Positions 36,155 through 49,608 are shown, counted from the first letter of the stretch. The stretch is 64,000 bases of DNA from Mytilus edulis (GCF_963676685.1 NC_092346.1:46869289-46933288), one strand, 5' to 3'. A program made the numbers and translations. Notes: generated by a model not told the origin, from the sequence alone.

Positions 36155-39100
36155 CTACTGTTAAAAAAATCACACGGCTTTTTATTTGGTATCTTGGATA
36201 CGAGTTCTTTAAAAACGATTCTGTTACTCTGTTTTCCCAAGGGCTGCATAAATTTCAGCATCCCGTATTTATTCCAAACAACCGTGCGCTTAAGAATTGT
36301 AGTCGAGTCCGGTTTCGTAGAATGATGATGTAAATGTACCATAAAGGTTTCTGAAATTAAAATAAAATGAAAGATACATTCAATGAGTCTAATAATCATT
36401 GCTCGCTGTTATGATTTGCCATTACTTATGCTATTCAACTTCGTACTTTACTTGACCTTTTTAACTTTTTTTTATTTGAGCGTCACTGGTATGTCTTTTG
36501 TAGACGAAACGCGCGTCAGGCGTAAATACAAACTTTAATCCTGGTATCTATGATGAGTTTATTTATCTTTCTTTTCGTATGCTTCATTTGATTTAAATTC
36601 CGTTTACAGTTGAGATAATGTATATAATAAGCTAATTTCCATAAGGATAAACTCATCACAGATAAATTTTCGTCTGCAAAAGACTCATCAGTGACGCTCG
36701 AATCCAAAATTTAAAAAAGCTTAAAGTACGAAGTTGAAGAGCAATGGGAACCAAATTCCTAAAAGTTTTGTCAAATACAGCTAAGGTAATATATTCCTTA
36801 GACTTAGTTTTTCTAAAACTCAAAAAAAGTTTTGTTAACAGTTACATTTAATTTATAAATATGACCATATCAATGATATTTGCCTTTACAATTTCGATAT
36901 TTACGCGCAGTAATTTTCATCTAGTACGCTGGAATTTTGAAAGTCAAACATGTAAAATGACCGGCAATATAAAACAAAATGTCTATATGCAATAGCTTAA
37001 ACCACCAGACTCACATAAGATCATTGTTGAGTGAGAGATTTGGAACCGTCGTATCAAAGAGGGACGAATGATACCAGAGGGACGAACAATACCAGAGGGA
37101 GAGCGAAACTCATAGATCGAAAAATAAACCGACAACGCTTAAAAAAAGAAGAGACAAACAATAGAACACAACACACAACATAGAAAACTAAAGACTACGC
37201 AACACGAACACCTCCAAAAATTGGGGTTGATCTCAGGTGCTCCGGAAGGGTAAGCAGTAAACATGTATCAGTGCATACGTGAGATATTCCCCCAAAATAT
37301 ATCACTTGAATAATGACGAAACACTGTATTTGGTTCAGATTGTTATTCCAGAGAGTAATTTTAACAAGCAGTGATTCAGTCTAAGAATAGATAAACAATA
37401 TCGAACCTGCACAATCAACATGCATATTGCCTTGCACCACAACTGGTTGGTTTTAAGTAAACGATTGTGTGTTTTACCAGAATACACATTTGTAAATCTG
37501 TATTTTCGCATGAAGGGGGATAAATGCGATATCCTCATATTTATTTTTGTAACGTTTGGATGAAATTTTGAGGCTTCAACGCCGGTAATTCTCTGTTCAA
37601 TCTAATTTATACATAAATGTCTCATTCGTGCATGAAAAAAATTGTGACGTTGTTAAGATCTGTTGATGGTACATAAACAAACACATATTATGTGCATAAG
37701 TATTGTAATTTGTTTTGATAATTCAAATGAATGTTCATTATGTTTAAACTTACCTTTAGCTTCAAATAAAGAAAACTTCACATCTGTAACAGACTTCGAT
37801 GATCGTCTCCAGTAGATCTAATTATATATATATATAAATTGCATTTAATAATATGTATTCCAAGTATTCATCTTAAGCAATAATGGAGATAAAGAATTTA
37901 CGTATATACAGAGGAAAGGGGCGTAGCTAGGTATTTAGTCAACTGTAGGCACCAATCGGCAGGGGGCTGGGCTGCTTAAGGCCCCCAGCATGTCCAGGGG
38001 GCGAAGCCCCCCGACGGAAAACGGATTTCAGCGTTTAAGCTGCAAAATGTTATGTACAAAAATGTTAAATTTACTGGTTATTTAATTATGATAATTATAA
38101 TATACATGATGAAAAGTTCGAAGAATTATGAATAAAATGATGTACCATAACATCTGACAGGTGAATCAAATAACGCAGTGCAATCCATAACATACAAATT
38201 ATTTACAATATGCATTGTTATATGCGTAGATAAGCGTATCCCTTTAATTTAGCAGTACTACCTGTTTGGTATTATCATATCTATTCCGTTCTGATTGATA
38301 TATACGTTTAACTTAATTAATAGTACATATTGACGATCCTTCTTAAAAAAAATAGGCATGTCAACACTGATACTACTATATAATAGAACTATCCTTTTGG
38401 CTAGACATCAACCATCAATCTTTTGAATCTTAAACCTTCCACCTAGCCACACAAACACATACAGACATAGTCAATGCCTAACAAAATTCAAGAAATTCGT
38501 ATTTCTATATATCCTCTACTGTAAAATCCCTACCTGCTTAGGAATTTTGAATAATTGTGGCCATTACACGCCAATCCCTACCTGGTTAGTAATTTTGAAT
38601 AATTGTGGCCATTACACGCAGATTTGAGAGAACTTAAAATTACTGGAAGCCAGTTGATTGATTGTTTTTTTACATCCAGTGACAAATATTTATGCAAGTT
38701 CAGGACCGTTGAAATTTAACTTGGCGCTAGGTCCTGTAATAGGTGTCGTCCAGGACGAAGGTCTGGAAATTTAAAAATGACATGCATTGGAAAATGAGGG
38801 ATTATTGGATAGGAGCAGAAATTTTGCCTTTCAGTAGACCCACTGCGAACTCCTCAAAGAGTTGCATTCTCTCGACAACCAGGCATCGGATTTAATGTCC
38901 CCATTCTGATCAGACGTGGCTGCGTATTTATACATCCTGCACATAATGTCCAACATTGGCAAGCCGAGTGAAGACAAAGTGGAAAGCTAGTTGAAAACTA
39001 ACATCAACTAATTAAAAACCTAATGTGCCTCAGTTGATGTTCATTCAAGTTTTTGTTGATATAAGCGAAATGATCTGAACCAAAGTTCTAGTTTATAGTT

Positions 39101-42100
39101 TCTATATAATGTCAAATCGTAAAAAGACATTCAATTCTATCCAATATTACTTTCATTGAGGACGAGAGACTAGTGTACACATGGCATTCGATAATTAAAG
39201 AATATTGACAACTTCACCGGCTTTCATCTAAAGATAACGTTCTTCATTTTTTTTTTTCACAAAAAAAAAATATTTGTGAAAAAAATATGTGCAACTACGC
39301 CCATGGAGGATCATATATGGTTTTTAAAATATTTTTTTAATTGAAATTTCACATCGTTAATCTTTTGGAAAATAACTAGGCGTATTTACAACACAAGTAT
39401 CCATAATTGTTCAAACGGTAATCATACCTCAAAATTCAAATATTCAATCAGATACAAATTTACAAACACACAGATTAATTTTCATATAACGTATATATAA
39501 TTATTAAAAAATGAAAATAGACATACCAGCGTTGTATTTCCATTTGAAGGTATTTTTTCTACGAGTTCTGAGACTTCATTATGAGACATCAATGTAACAT
39601 CTTCGTCGTTTATATCAAGAAGTTGGTCAGAATTTCTGCAAAAGAAATCATTTATTTTTTTAAAGATAATTGATAAGTATTGAGGTCTACTCAATTGTAA
39701 TGTAAATATGGTGTTGACGTTTTAATAAAACTCAAGTCTATTGCAATGTATATATATCAATCGGTATACTCTGAAAAGTCATATATAAATTATTGAGACA
39801 TTTTCTATGTGATTTAGATTTTATCTTTATCTCCTGTTTGTATCAAGTGATAAAGATAGATTTTTAAACGAGGATTAATAGCAAATTTCACCTATTGTCT
39901 AATTCAAAGTAGAAACAAACACATTTTCCAATCTTAAGGCATTTTTGAGTGTTTCCACTGATGCGCTTGCATGTTTAGCAACACAAAAACTGCTCCAGCT
40001 CAATTAGGCAAAAGGGCGATTAAGAGCGACATCGGAAAAGTGTGCGGTCATTAACACAAATATGTTGCTTTAAACGACCGCAGTCTCAGTCTCTGATGAC
40101 AAAGGAGGGACGAAAGATACCAGAGGGACAACCAAACTCATAAATCGAAAATAAACTGACAACGCCACGGCTAAATAGTACATTGCTTTCGTAATGTATA
40201 AGTTTACTATGCTTGAGTCTCTTTCCTATCATGCTATTGTTCGAGTAATAATAATTGAAGTGGACCAATGCATAGTTGATACGTAACTAGATATAATTCC
40301 CTTTTGATCATCAAACATCATCCGTGTTGCTTGTATTCCATGTCTATGTGTTTTTCTGTTTTTTTGTTGTACACCTTCCTTCGTGTGTCGTTTGAGGTGG
40401 CACTGTAGTATTTGCATTCCAGAATTTAGGTTGCTTTTTTTTGTGTACCCTACTTAGGTAAATGTATCGAAACAGTGTGATTGGACAAAAAATACAGTAT
40501 CAACTGAACATACTTTCCCAAACTGAGGGATGAATCAGGTCTATAAAAATATGAAATAATTTTACATACAGATGAAAATGAATTTTTGAGATTTTTTTAA
40601 AATTTTGTATCCACTGCACCATAAAAGACCTAAAAGTACTAGTGGCCTTAGGTTTTTAAAAATAGCAAAAAAGTAAACGGTCATGATACATATTCAAATT
40701 CATTTCTGAATAGTAAAATGAAAGTAATTCAATTAACTGTGAATGTAGAATTTTTTGCAGTGTAAGAAAGTGGTGAAAATTCTAAAAAGGCTATCATTAT
40801 CCCTTATGGGCCAGAAAATACTACCGTGCCACCTTGATATGTCTCCTTCGTTAACTGTAGTCGGATCGATAACGTTTTAATACTTTTGAGACGGAATATG
40901 TTACCTTTTGTTATAAAGCATTGGATGCTTGATTAATTACTTACTTGCAGAATAAACATGCACATCTGACATAATTGCCTACTATTTGAATAAAATACCT
41001 AAGTTTCAGTGTTGAGGAGGTTTTGTTTGATGAATCAAACATGAAAACGTGTTGGAAACCTTGATTTTCTATATATCGTGTTTCTATGTTTCCCTGTAGC
41101 CATTCAACTGTCTTTACTTGTGATTGTTCTGTTCCTGAGTTTTGAATTTCTGGATTGTAGTCCTAAATATATATTAGACTAGTTAATATTTACTGATATA
41201 AACCTCATATATTTGTGAATGAGGGATAGTTGCGAAGAGCCTTGCACATGTACTTTAAATCCGGAGTCATTGTATAATATCCAATGATTTAATGAATGAT
41301 ATTGATCACTTTCAACTCGAACAACACGATTTACTGAATACTTCCTGCAATACACTTTATATTGTAAAATTATAAATAGTTGGCTAAATTAAGCTCTGCA
41401 CATAAATAAGATTGACTTTCAAAATGTTAAATATAGGCGTAAAAACGAAGGCATAATTCTTTTTTTTTTACCTTATTTGGTCTTAAGGTATCTGTTTTCG
41501 AAGAATAGATTTTTAATTCTGATTGAAAAACGCACTTCATAATTATTGTGCTTCCAATTTGCTTTTCTGGTTTAACCTTTATTAGAAACTCTCAAACTCA
41601 TATTTGAAAATCATGAATGATAAATACTGTTATCTGCACTTTGGTCCGGGTTGTTGTCTTTTTGACATATTCCCCATTTTCTTTCGTAACTTTATTAAAC
41701 ATATCAAGAGGTGTATATGAGCAAATAATACAGACAAAATCAAGTTATTTTTCATCTAAGGTAACGGTGGTTCGTTCTTATAAAGAGACAATTATAACAC
41801 ACGGGGGATAAAACAGAAAATTGTAATATAAATTAATTGCATAAGTGAACAACTTTTATTCATTTCGACTATGTTGTATTTCATGTAATACCTCGAATGG
41901 ACAGTGAGTTGTTTTGTTCTTTAAACTCGAAGTATGGTCTTCCTCGTGATCAGACTCCTGTCTACAGTTTTTTCTTTCACTCTCTATCGAACTATATTTT
42001 TCTGTGTATTTAGCTGAATTAAAAATATACACATAAATACCTTTTTTAAAAGATTTTTACTTCATTGACCGAATGACCGTTATATTGTCAAAGTAAAGAG

Positions 42101-44047
42101 ACTGATCATTTACCGACAAAAATAAAGAACAAAATGGTACGTGCAAATGATTTCTGTTTTGACTATCATTAGGTATGCTTAGTCAACAAAATAACAATAG
42201 TCATGGATGCATAATTCTTTGAATTCGTCTGGAACAATAAGACCAAACGAAACTCCGAAGAAAACATCTAAGTAAACCTGGAATGATTATGAGTTGTAAC
42301 CTTATTTTTTTTTTTTTTATTTATTAATCTATGATTTACAAATGAAAAACGTTAGAAGCATACGTTGCAAGTCCATGTCAATACATAAACACTTAGCTAA
42401 TGAAAAATGTGAGATGTGTAATACATTAATGAGCAAAGAGTTATATTACCAAAAGTGATATAAATATATACAAGTCCATCAAAGGTTAACTATTTAACAT
42501 TTTTATTTTACAGCAATTTTCATATAATATGCAGTAAACATTGAAAGATGAAGACAATTTTGTTGAAAGGGTTCTAACTATACTTTTTAAAAATATTTCA
42601 TTAACTATAGATCCGTTTCCTGTGTCATCTAAGGTATCGAAAAAATAAGCAATAAGAAGAAAGCTCCTATGCTTAAATTGTAAATGTAGTATTGTGAATG
42701 AGTATTTGACATAGTCTGAAAAGAAATGCTGTATCGTCAAAGTATTAATATTTCCCCCTGTCCAACTATCCGTTGTGTTGTAGCGTATTAAGACAAATTT
42801 ACAGAATACTATAACAAAAGGGATACTAATTTTACTACACAAGATATCCATTTCGATAATCAAAATATGTAAGGTGATAATTGAGGCCTAGATATTAAAA
42901 GATCCAAAACATAATACTTAGTATGAAAATCTTGAATTACTTTATATTAAAAAAGCAAAACACAAAAAGAAATCAGAGCCAAGCTAAGAGATATTCCTGT
43001 TTTTTAAATAATATTTAAATGTTTATGCCAACAGAACTCAATAAAAGAATAATTGTTAAACCGGTCCATAAGCACTTGCTACCCGACTGGTGATACCATA
43101 GGCAATAACAAATTACTTACAGGGATATCTACTTTGTGTTAGTAATACCATTACCTATACAAATTTTACGACACCAGATCAGCTTTTAGACAACCAATAT
43201 CTCTATGATAATCATAGAATCCAACATATTTGAATACAATAGAACACAAAAGTTTAAGTGCTTATAAAACAAAATCCCTTAAGTATAGCCAAACCCATAC
43301 ACGTTGCTTAAGCTATAGATAACGAAAAAAGTCCTAATTTTGAAATGATTGATCAGATTCAAAAGGATTTTTTCCGGTTGCTGCAATACAAGAGGGAAGT
43401 GTATAATATTTGGTATTTTCATACAATGTTAACTATTTTTGACTTTGGTTACATATTCAAAATATTCAATTGTCTGAAATGACTCTTTTTATTAATAGCA
43501 TTTTAACAACAACTAAAAAATTATACCAGATGAACAGTTTAACAAAAACCATGACTCGTAAAAAAACCTATACTTTTCTAGAATAAAAGATTGTTATTAC
43601 GACATTTGATTGATATCTGTGATCATTTGTGCAGCATATATATGTCATAACGGTCAAATACCTCAACATGGCAACAACATGAGCGCAGCGTCAAATTAGC
43701 TTACTCTGTGACTTTATATAAATAAAATATTCTTTACAGCATTTATCAGTTATCATTAATTTTAATAATGTTTTAATTTTACCAGTGGCCTTGGTCCTTG
43801 TCCGCGTTTTTACAATTTTTGTCTATTTCAAAGACAGGATTACTGTTTAATTGGGGTTTCTTAATTGAATGTCCAATAATAAATAATTAGTCAAACATTT
43901 CAAAGTTAAAATAATTAATAGCTAAAAACTAAATCAATGACTGTTTTGTTTGTCTATTTTCTGTATTTTCAACATTTTATTATTACCATTTATATGTTTA
44001 CCTCTTTCCAAAAAAGAATCCTTCTCTTCTCCAATTTGATCGTTCAT
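36155..44047 (-). CDS. PDZ-like domain protein, uncharacterised, 7 exons, 3' end unresolved
   Basis: Exons: 44047-44002, 42013-41892, 41561-41472, 41162-40999, 39635-39527, 37817-37754, 36350-36155. Each has AG/GT borders and the phases (1,0,0,2,0,1,2) join without a stop, giving 263 codons and two spare bases. The start is an ATG in MNDQIGEEKDS followed by a donor. Residues 16-60 are charged and probably disordered. Residues about 105-180 contain a PDZ-like fold: SDQLLDINDEDVTLMSHNEV (143-162) matches the betaD-alphaB core, and TTLIYWRR looks like betaF. No GLGF-type carboxylate loop is obvious in the first half, so ligand binding is uncertain. The last exon (ETFMVHLHHHS, VVWNKYG, NKKPCDFFNSR) is not a domain I recognise. 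The ORF stays open to a good donor at 36154, so at least one more exon lies downstream. A Penelope-derived insertion (35747-36140) sits in that next intron. Confidence 0.6.
36418..36760. mobile_element. Inverted-arm repeat containing the GAGCGTCACTG motif
   Basis: The left arm (CAACTTCGTACTTTA, GAGCGTCACTGGTATG, CTTTTGTAGACGAAA) recurs inverted at 36660-36740 (CTGCAAAAGACTCATC, AGTGACGCTCGAATCC, TAAAGTACGAAGTTG). It lies in intron 6 of the PDZ-like gene. A partial copy lies at 56425-56515 in intron 2 of the TCAF-like gene. Confidence 0.6.
37905..38035. mobile_element. GGGGCGTAGCTAGG-type MITE fragment
   Basis: Begins GGGGCGTAGCTAGGTA and contains CCAGGGGGCGAAGCCCCCCG, a GC-rich palindrome. 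It resembles a widespread invertebrate repeat. Just 5' of exon 6 of the PDZ-like gene. Confidence 0.5.
38040..39480. other. Intron 5 of the PDZ-like gene
   Basis: No exon or named repeat seen apart from a 50-bp direct repeat (AATTTTGAATAATTGTGGCC at about 38542 and 38593). Confidence 0.6.
40093..40170 (+). repeat. GAGGGACGAAAGATACCAG-type repeat
   Basis: Short repeat ending ATCGAAAATAAACTGACAAC. Same family at 37058-37142 (+) and, inverted, 58262-58345 in intron 1 of the TCAF-like gene. Confidence 0.6.
42014..44001. other. Intron 1 of the PDZ-like gene
   Basis: AT-rich. It contains a 125-codon minus-strand frame (42863-42486) with no recognisable motif and no supporting splice signals, not called as a gene. 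Confidence 0.5.
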
Positions 44048-44419
44048 TTCTTATTTCTTTTTATTGTGTCTTCCTCAGTACAACCGTTTACTTACGGTAA
44101 TAATAATGTTAATAATGAGGTTGAATAGAATGAAACAAGTCTTTTATTCACATAATTCATATAGGATTAAGTACTTGACATCATTGTATAAAAAGAATCA
44201 TTTTCCGGAAAAGACCGATTACAATAGATAAACGAAGTAGTATCACTTCCTCTCTCAATGATCATTACAAATCCTGATTGAAAAAATTGTTAAATTACAC
44301 CAACTGCTCTGGGAAATATACTTGAAATCATGATAAAGTATTTTCTTCAAGATGTCATACGGGGATCGGATGATTAGTGGGTATTCCTGACATAAAAGTC
44401 GTTGTTTATATATATATAC

Positions 44420-44862
44420 CTGGAAAAAAGTATTGCAACACTTCCACTGAAAACAATGTAAAATGACATGATTGTTGAATGTGTATAATTTGGGTTTTAC
44501 CAAATGCTTTTGATCCGTTTATGGTTTAAAATTGAATTTGTGTTATCAACTCACACGCAAAAGGTTTGAATGAGTTTAATGCATAAAAATCTGTATTTGT
44601 TGCAGAACCAATGTTTTGGTGAAAAATGAGTCCTGCAAAATTTATATTTTTTGAGAAAAGTGCGAAAAACTATTTCAGTGCAGTTGTTAAGTATAACCAT
44701 GTATAAACATTAATATTAGATGAAAAGTAAGTTAATACCATTTTTCAATTTTGAACAATAAAAGGATCAAAAGTATTTAGCAGAACCTAAATTATACTCT
44801 TTCTACAATCATGTCATTTTACATTGTTTTCAATGGAAGTAATGCAATACCTTTTTTCTATT
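44420..44862. mobile_element. MITE with ~50-bp inverted ends
   Basis: 44422-44475 (AAAAAAGTATTGCAACACTT to GACATGATTGT) is closely inverted at 44807-44860 (ACAATCATGTC to ATGCAATACCTTTTTT). The AT-rich interior has no ORF; a frame at 44255-44503 is incidental. It lies 5' of the PDZ-like gene. Confidence 0.65.
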
Positions 44863-44871
44863 TTCTCATTT

Positions 44872-45105
44872 CTATTGAGACAACTATTCTCCTAAGTTCA
44901 AATGAAGTGGAAGTAAGTAAATAAAGGCAACTGTACGACCTTTAACAATGACAAACACACATACCGTATAGTCGGCTGTAATAGGCTCCGACAAAAAATG
45001 AAATAATTCTGGGAAAACTAACGGTCTAATATATAACAAAACAATTTACGAAAAGCAAATATGACAGACACGAACCAACGACAAACAATGAACCACAGGC
45101 TCAGT
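44872..45105 (-). repeat. CAATCATACCACATC-type repeat, strongly diverged
   Basis: Only the order of blocks (GACAACTATTCTCC, CTGTACGACCTTTAACAATG, CCGTATAGTCGGCTGTAATA) betrays it. Confidence 0.5.
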
Positions 45106-47391
45106 TCATTTTGTTTTTACAATATAAGCAACTTAAAAATAGATGTTAAGATATCAGCACATAAACCGTTCTCAGAATTGAAGCGATATGTACTTTGAGC
45201 TTTTATTTTTCAGCAGTAAAACAAATCACATTCATATCATGTGGCGTTAAGATATCTCAATTGGTCGGTTACGCACGTGCAAATTCACATCATGCAGACT
45301 TAAGTAGAAGGTGTATGCTCCTTGTGCTCTCGTCCTACTTGGTTATTAAGCAAAGCAGAACAACTAAAATATACACTTCATAAGCTTTAGGGTCATCATC
45401 AATACTATTGTGAGATATTTCCGCGGTATGAAATCTGTTGATACTTGGTCGATAAATCTTTACAAGGTCATTTTAATCAATTAATGAATATCAATTTTGA
45501 TACATATCTTATTTTGAAAGTTTAAAGTGTGCATATCAAGTCGGATTATATGGGTAATTGATTTGATTCATTCAGCATTAATGCATTTCATTGGCACTCA
45601 TAACACATCTTCTTATATCTATTTATTAAAGTAAGTTGGTTTTTTTTCTACATTTAAAAAAAAAGGGTTATTTTTACAAAAGTTATGTTCATCAATCAAA
45701 GGAATCTGATATGCTTGGGATGAAAATTGAAAATAACTATATATTTTCCAACCTTTACTTATATTAATCAGTTTCTATTTTTGACAATGTCGCACAACCA
45801 TTTTCAACATACCTGGCATTTGCAAAAGGATCAATTTTATCCTTCCTAAATTTAAATTGAATAAATGCAAATTTCTCAACCTATATTTTGGATTAAAATA
45901 CAATACTTCTCAGACGTTTTTTTGTTGTTGTATATTTGTACCGTCACAAATACATTCTGCCGTCCACTTATAGCAAAATGACTCGGGCTATACATAGACA
46001 ATAACTTAATTATCGATAGATAAAAGATAACTATGTAATATCGGTCGAAAATAAGTTTTTTTCATTGAATTTAAATGTTTTATTTTGCAATGCCATCTTG
46101 ACATACATATTTTATATTTTATTACATTTATCATTTTACAATTAGCTCCAAATGTATGACATTCTGCATATCAAATACTACTTAGCTTTAATTTTTATTT
46201 TTATTTCTATGGTTCTGTCAATTAAAAGCAAAGTCCGTCTTTTACATTTTCGGGTATTCGAGGTACTGGTTTGCCTACTACTACTTATACTTTGAAATAA
46301 AGTCATGCATACTTTACCAATTCAATAAAAATCATGATAATTACACCAACAGTAAGACATTTAATCTTCAGTAAGCATATTCAATAGTTTTTTTTTCTTC
46401 TAGATCCTTCTTGTTAAACAAAAGGAAAACAACTATGCACAATACAATCAGATATTATATAATCTCTGAACTATTCTTTGTACTGAAAATACTGTGTAGG
46501 AGATCTTACATTTCAAAGTACAAACATGAAGCAAAGAGTAGTTGGACCACACAGTGAAGCCATAATATATATCCCGTAGTTAGAAGCCGTTGGTCTAAAT
46601 ACAAATTCTAATGTAGATAACACTCTCGATGTAGAAACCTTATTTTTTGCATAATTAAAGATGTGCTTTTGATTTATTCAGCTCCTCTCGAATGATGTAA
46701 TTACAAATGCAAAATTTCATATTTCATTTAAAATGTATGAATGAAATTTCTCCATTTGCAATGTAGTCAACGAGTTTAAAGTGCTTGTCATATTGTTTAT
46801 TGTTGCCATCTTAATACGAGAAAGAGACAGTTTCCGAATGGTGTTAAAGGACAAATACTTTTTAAAGACCATACAGCCCGTAACAGAGTAGTGATCGAAT
46901 TCGCGTTTCTGTACCGTCAGAATAAGTTACGTTATCGACAAACTTATTTCAGAAGTGACATAAGTTAATTTTCTTCATCGACTAAATATTTCATGTCCAA
47001 CGTGTAAGTTTTCATTGTTTAAGTCGAAGTTTTTTTAAAATAGTAAAACATTTTTATAATCAACCTCTGTCATTGGCATTTTCATTTTAACGGTAAAGGA
47101 TCAAATACGGGATCTCCGAAATTTCTATCATTTGTTACGAGGAAATCATTATTCAATCGAACATATGTCTTTGTTCATGACACATATTATGAAATACAAA
47201 GGAGTTGATCAAATACTTTCAAACTGACGGAAACAAAAATACATAATTAAGAATGTGTGTTCTGTCATAAATAATGGCTTCGTCGTGCGAATCGACGAGA
47301 TCATGTTACATGTAACCGATCATAGCTGTAGAAACAGTTGGTGCGACCTCGATAAAATCTTTATTAATTTAGTATAAGCGATAAATATTCC
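45106..47391. other. Unassigned intergenic DNA 5' of the PDZ-like gene
   Basis: Apart from the inverted segment at 46869-46965, no gene, RNA or repeat was recognised. Confidence 0.5.
46869..46965. repeat. Inverted counterpart of 52440-52530
   Basis: ACAGCCCGTAACAGAGTAGT...TTACGTTATCGACAAAC is about 80% complementary to 52455-52530. The two lie on either side of the Penelope-like element and about 5.6 kb apart. They may be unrelated insertions of one short element in opposite directions. Confidence 0.55.
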
Positions 47392-47598
47392 TGACTACAA
47401 TGAGGCCGTTAGTTTTCTCGTTTGAATTGTTTTACATTGTCTTATCGGGGCCTTTTATAGCTGACCATGCGGTATGGGCTTTGCTCATTGTTGAAGGCCG
47501 TACGGTGACCTATAGTTGTTAATGTCTGTGTCAGTTTGGTCTTTTGTGGATAGTTGTCTCATTGGCAATCATACCACATCTTCTTTTTTATATAATGA
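47392..47598 (+). repeat. CAATCATACCACATC-type mussel repeat
   Basis: Contains GTATGGGCTTTGCTCATTG, GTACGGTGACCTATAGTTG, TCATTGGCAATCATACCACA and a TTCTTTTTTATAT tail. Other copies: 12720-13101 (+), 11050-11300 (-), 11447-11538 (-), 21829-22110 (-) and a diverged one at 44872-45105 (-). All are non-coding and 5'-truncated to different lengths, which suggests a retroposon. Confidence 0.7.
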
Positions 47599-48300
47599 AT
47601 TTATTGGAGTCACATCCACTGTTTCTACTGTAAACATGAACTCGTCGATTAGCGCAATGAATAAAATTGAGAAAGGAAATGGTGAATATGTCAAAGCGAC
47701 AACCACCCGACCATAGAGCAAACAACAGCCGAAGGCAACCAATGGGTCTTCAATGTAGCGAGAATTCCCGCACCCGTGGGTGTCCTTCAGCTGGCCCCTA
47801 AAATATGCATAATAGTACAGTGATAATGGACGTCATACTAAACTCCGAATTATACACAAGAAACTAAAATTTAAAATCATACAAGACTAACAAAGGCCAG
47901 AGGCTCCTGACTTGGGACAGGCGCAAAATTGCGGCGGGGTTAAACATGTTTATGAGATCTCAACCCTCCCCCTATACCTCTAGCCAATGTAGAAAAGTAA
48001 AACAATAACAATACGCACATTAAAATTCAGTTCAAGAGAAGTCCGAGTCTGATGTCAAAAGATGTAACAAAAGAAAATAAATAAAATGACAATAATACAT
48101 AAATAACAACAGACTACTAGCAGTTAACTGACATGCCAGCTACAGACCTCAATTAAACTGATTGAAAGATTATGTCTTCATCATATGAATATCAGGTACA
48201 ATCCCTCCCGTTAGGGGTTTAGTATCATACTATCATAAAATATATGAGAAGAACATAACCCGTGTCATGCCAACAACTGTTTCTTTAGAAATAAATGTGT

Positions 48301-49608
48301 TTAGTTCCGATGCAAAGACCCTATCAGTGAATCAATGTTAAAGCCAAAATATGCAATCTTTAATGACCTGACAACAGTATCGTAACTATATCCCCTTTTA
48401 ATAAGTCTATTTAAAGGTTTTGTCAGTTTCTGAGGAGAATACTGACATTTTTGTGCTTTATAAAGAATATTTCCATAAAATTTTGGATGTGAAATACCTG
48501 AACGTATAAGATGTCTGCATGTTGAGTTATATTTACGAATTATTTCCTTATACCGGTGATAAAATTTAGTAAATGTTTTGACCAGTTTGTGATATCGAAA
48601 ACCCTGGTGTAATAATTTTTCAGTAATACATAAATTTCTCTCACTAAAATCTAATACATTGTTACATACACGAGCGAATCGTACAAGTTGAGATATATAA
48701 ACACCATAAGATGGTGACAAGGGAACGTCACCATCTAAAAATGGATAATTAACAATAGGCAATGAAAAATCATCTCTTTTATCATAAATTTTTGTATTAA
48801 GCTTCCCGTTTATGATATAGATATCAAGATCGAGGAAAGGGCAGTGGTCATTGTTATCATTAGCTTTATTTAAAGTAAGTTCTACAGGATAAATTTCTTT
48901 AGTATACATACTGAAGTCGTCATTATTTAGAGCCAATATATCATCCAAATATCTAAAAGTATTGTTAAATTTTTGTATCAAATGTTGTTTTGATGGGTCT
49001 TTGCTAATTTTAGTCATAAATTGTAACTCATAACAATACAAAAAAAGGTCCGCAATAAGTGGTGCACAGTTAGTCCCCATTGGAATTCCAATAACTTGAC
49101 GATATACGGAATCTCCAAAGCGAACAAAAATGTTATCAAGTAAAAATTCAAGTGCATAAATAGTATCAAAGCATGTCCAATTGACATAGTTCTTTTGTTT
49201 ATTGCTACTAAAAAATGATCTAAAAGAGTTTGAACATATGTACTCGCATTCCGACTTTTTAAATGCCCAGTTAATTAGGGATGTGAATTTTTTCTTAATA
49301 AGAATATGAGGCAAAGTCGTATATAGGGTAGAAAAATCAAAACTTTGAACAGGTTCGAAATCACCAATATATGCATGCAATTTATCAAGTACTTCCAACG
49401 AGTTTTTGACACTCCAAAAGTAATTAATTCCACTATTTTCAAAGGCCTTATTTGAACAATTTATTATCAGGTTTTTTATTGTACCAAGTGTACTAGTAAG
49501 TAAAACAGACAATTTAGTAGTTGAACAATGGCTGGAAGATGAAATAAATCTATATTTGTAAGGTTTTTTGTGCAGCTTCGGAAGCCAGTACATAGTTGGG
49601 ACTTTCAT
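48301..49608 (-). CDS. Penelope-like reverse transcriptase, C-terminal 435 codons
   Basis: Intact frame with PLE-type RT motifs. YWLPKLHKKPYKYRFIS lies near the start, motif A is DFSTLYTTLPH at 91-101 of this segment, motif B is GIPMGTNCAP at 174-183, the catalytic motif C is RYLDDIL with YLDD at 220-223, and FLDLDI is at 258-263. The thumb continues to residue 435 (SLHRN) and ends without an endonuclease domain. The annotated Met is arbitrary: the same frame continues upstream through 45 codons to a single in-frame TGA at 49746-49744, beyond which the N-terminal part (49744-50310) is open. Confidence 0.85.
   Translation of the reverse strand: MKVPTMYWLPKLHKKPYKYRFISSSSHCSTTKLSVLLTSTLGTIKNLIINCSNKAFENSGINYFWSVKNSLEVLDKLHAYIGDFEPVQSFDFSTLYTTLPHILIKKKFTSLINWAFKKSECEYICSNSFRSFFSSNKQKNYVNWTCFDTIYALEFLLDNIFVRFGDSVYRQVIGIPMGTNCAPLIADLFLYCYELQFMTKISKDPSKQHLIQKFNNTFRYLDDILALNNDDFSMYTKEIYPVELTLNKANDNNDHCPFLDLDIYIINGKLNTKIYDKRDDFSLPIVNYPFLDGDVPLSPSYGVYISQLVRFARVCNNVLDFSERNLCITEKLLHQGFRYHKLVKTFTKFYHRYKEIIRKYNSTCRHLIRSGISHPKFYGNILYKAQKCQYSPQKLTKPLNRLIKRGYSYDTVVRSLKIAYFGFNIDSLIGSLHRN

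Noticed and set aside
42486..42863. 125-codon minus-strand frame
   Set aside because: AT-rich composition, no recognisable motif, no splice or start context; it lies within intron 1 of the PDZ-like gene.
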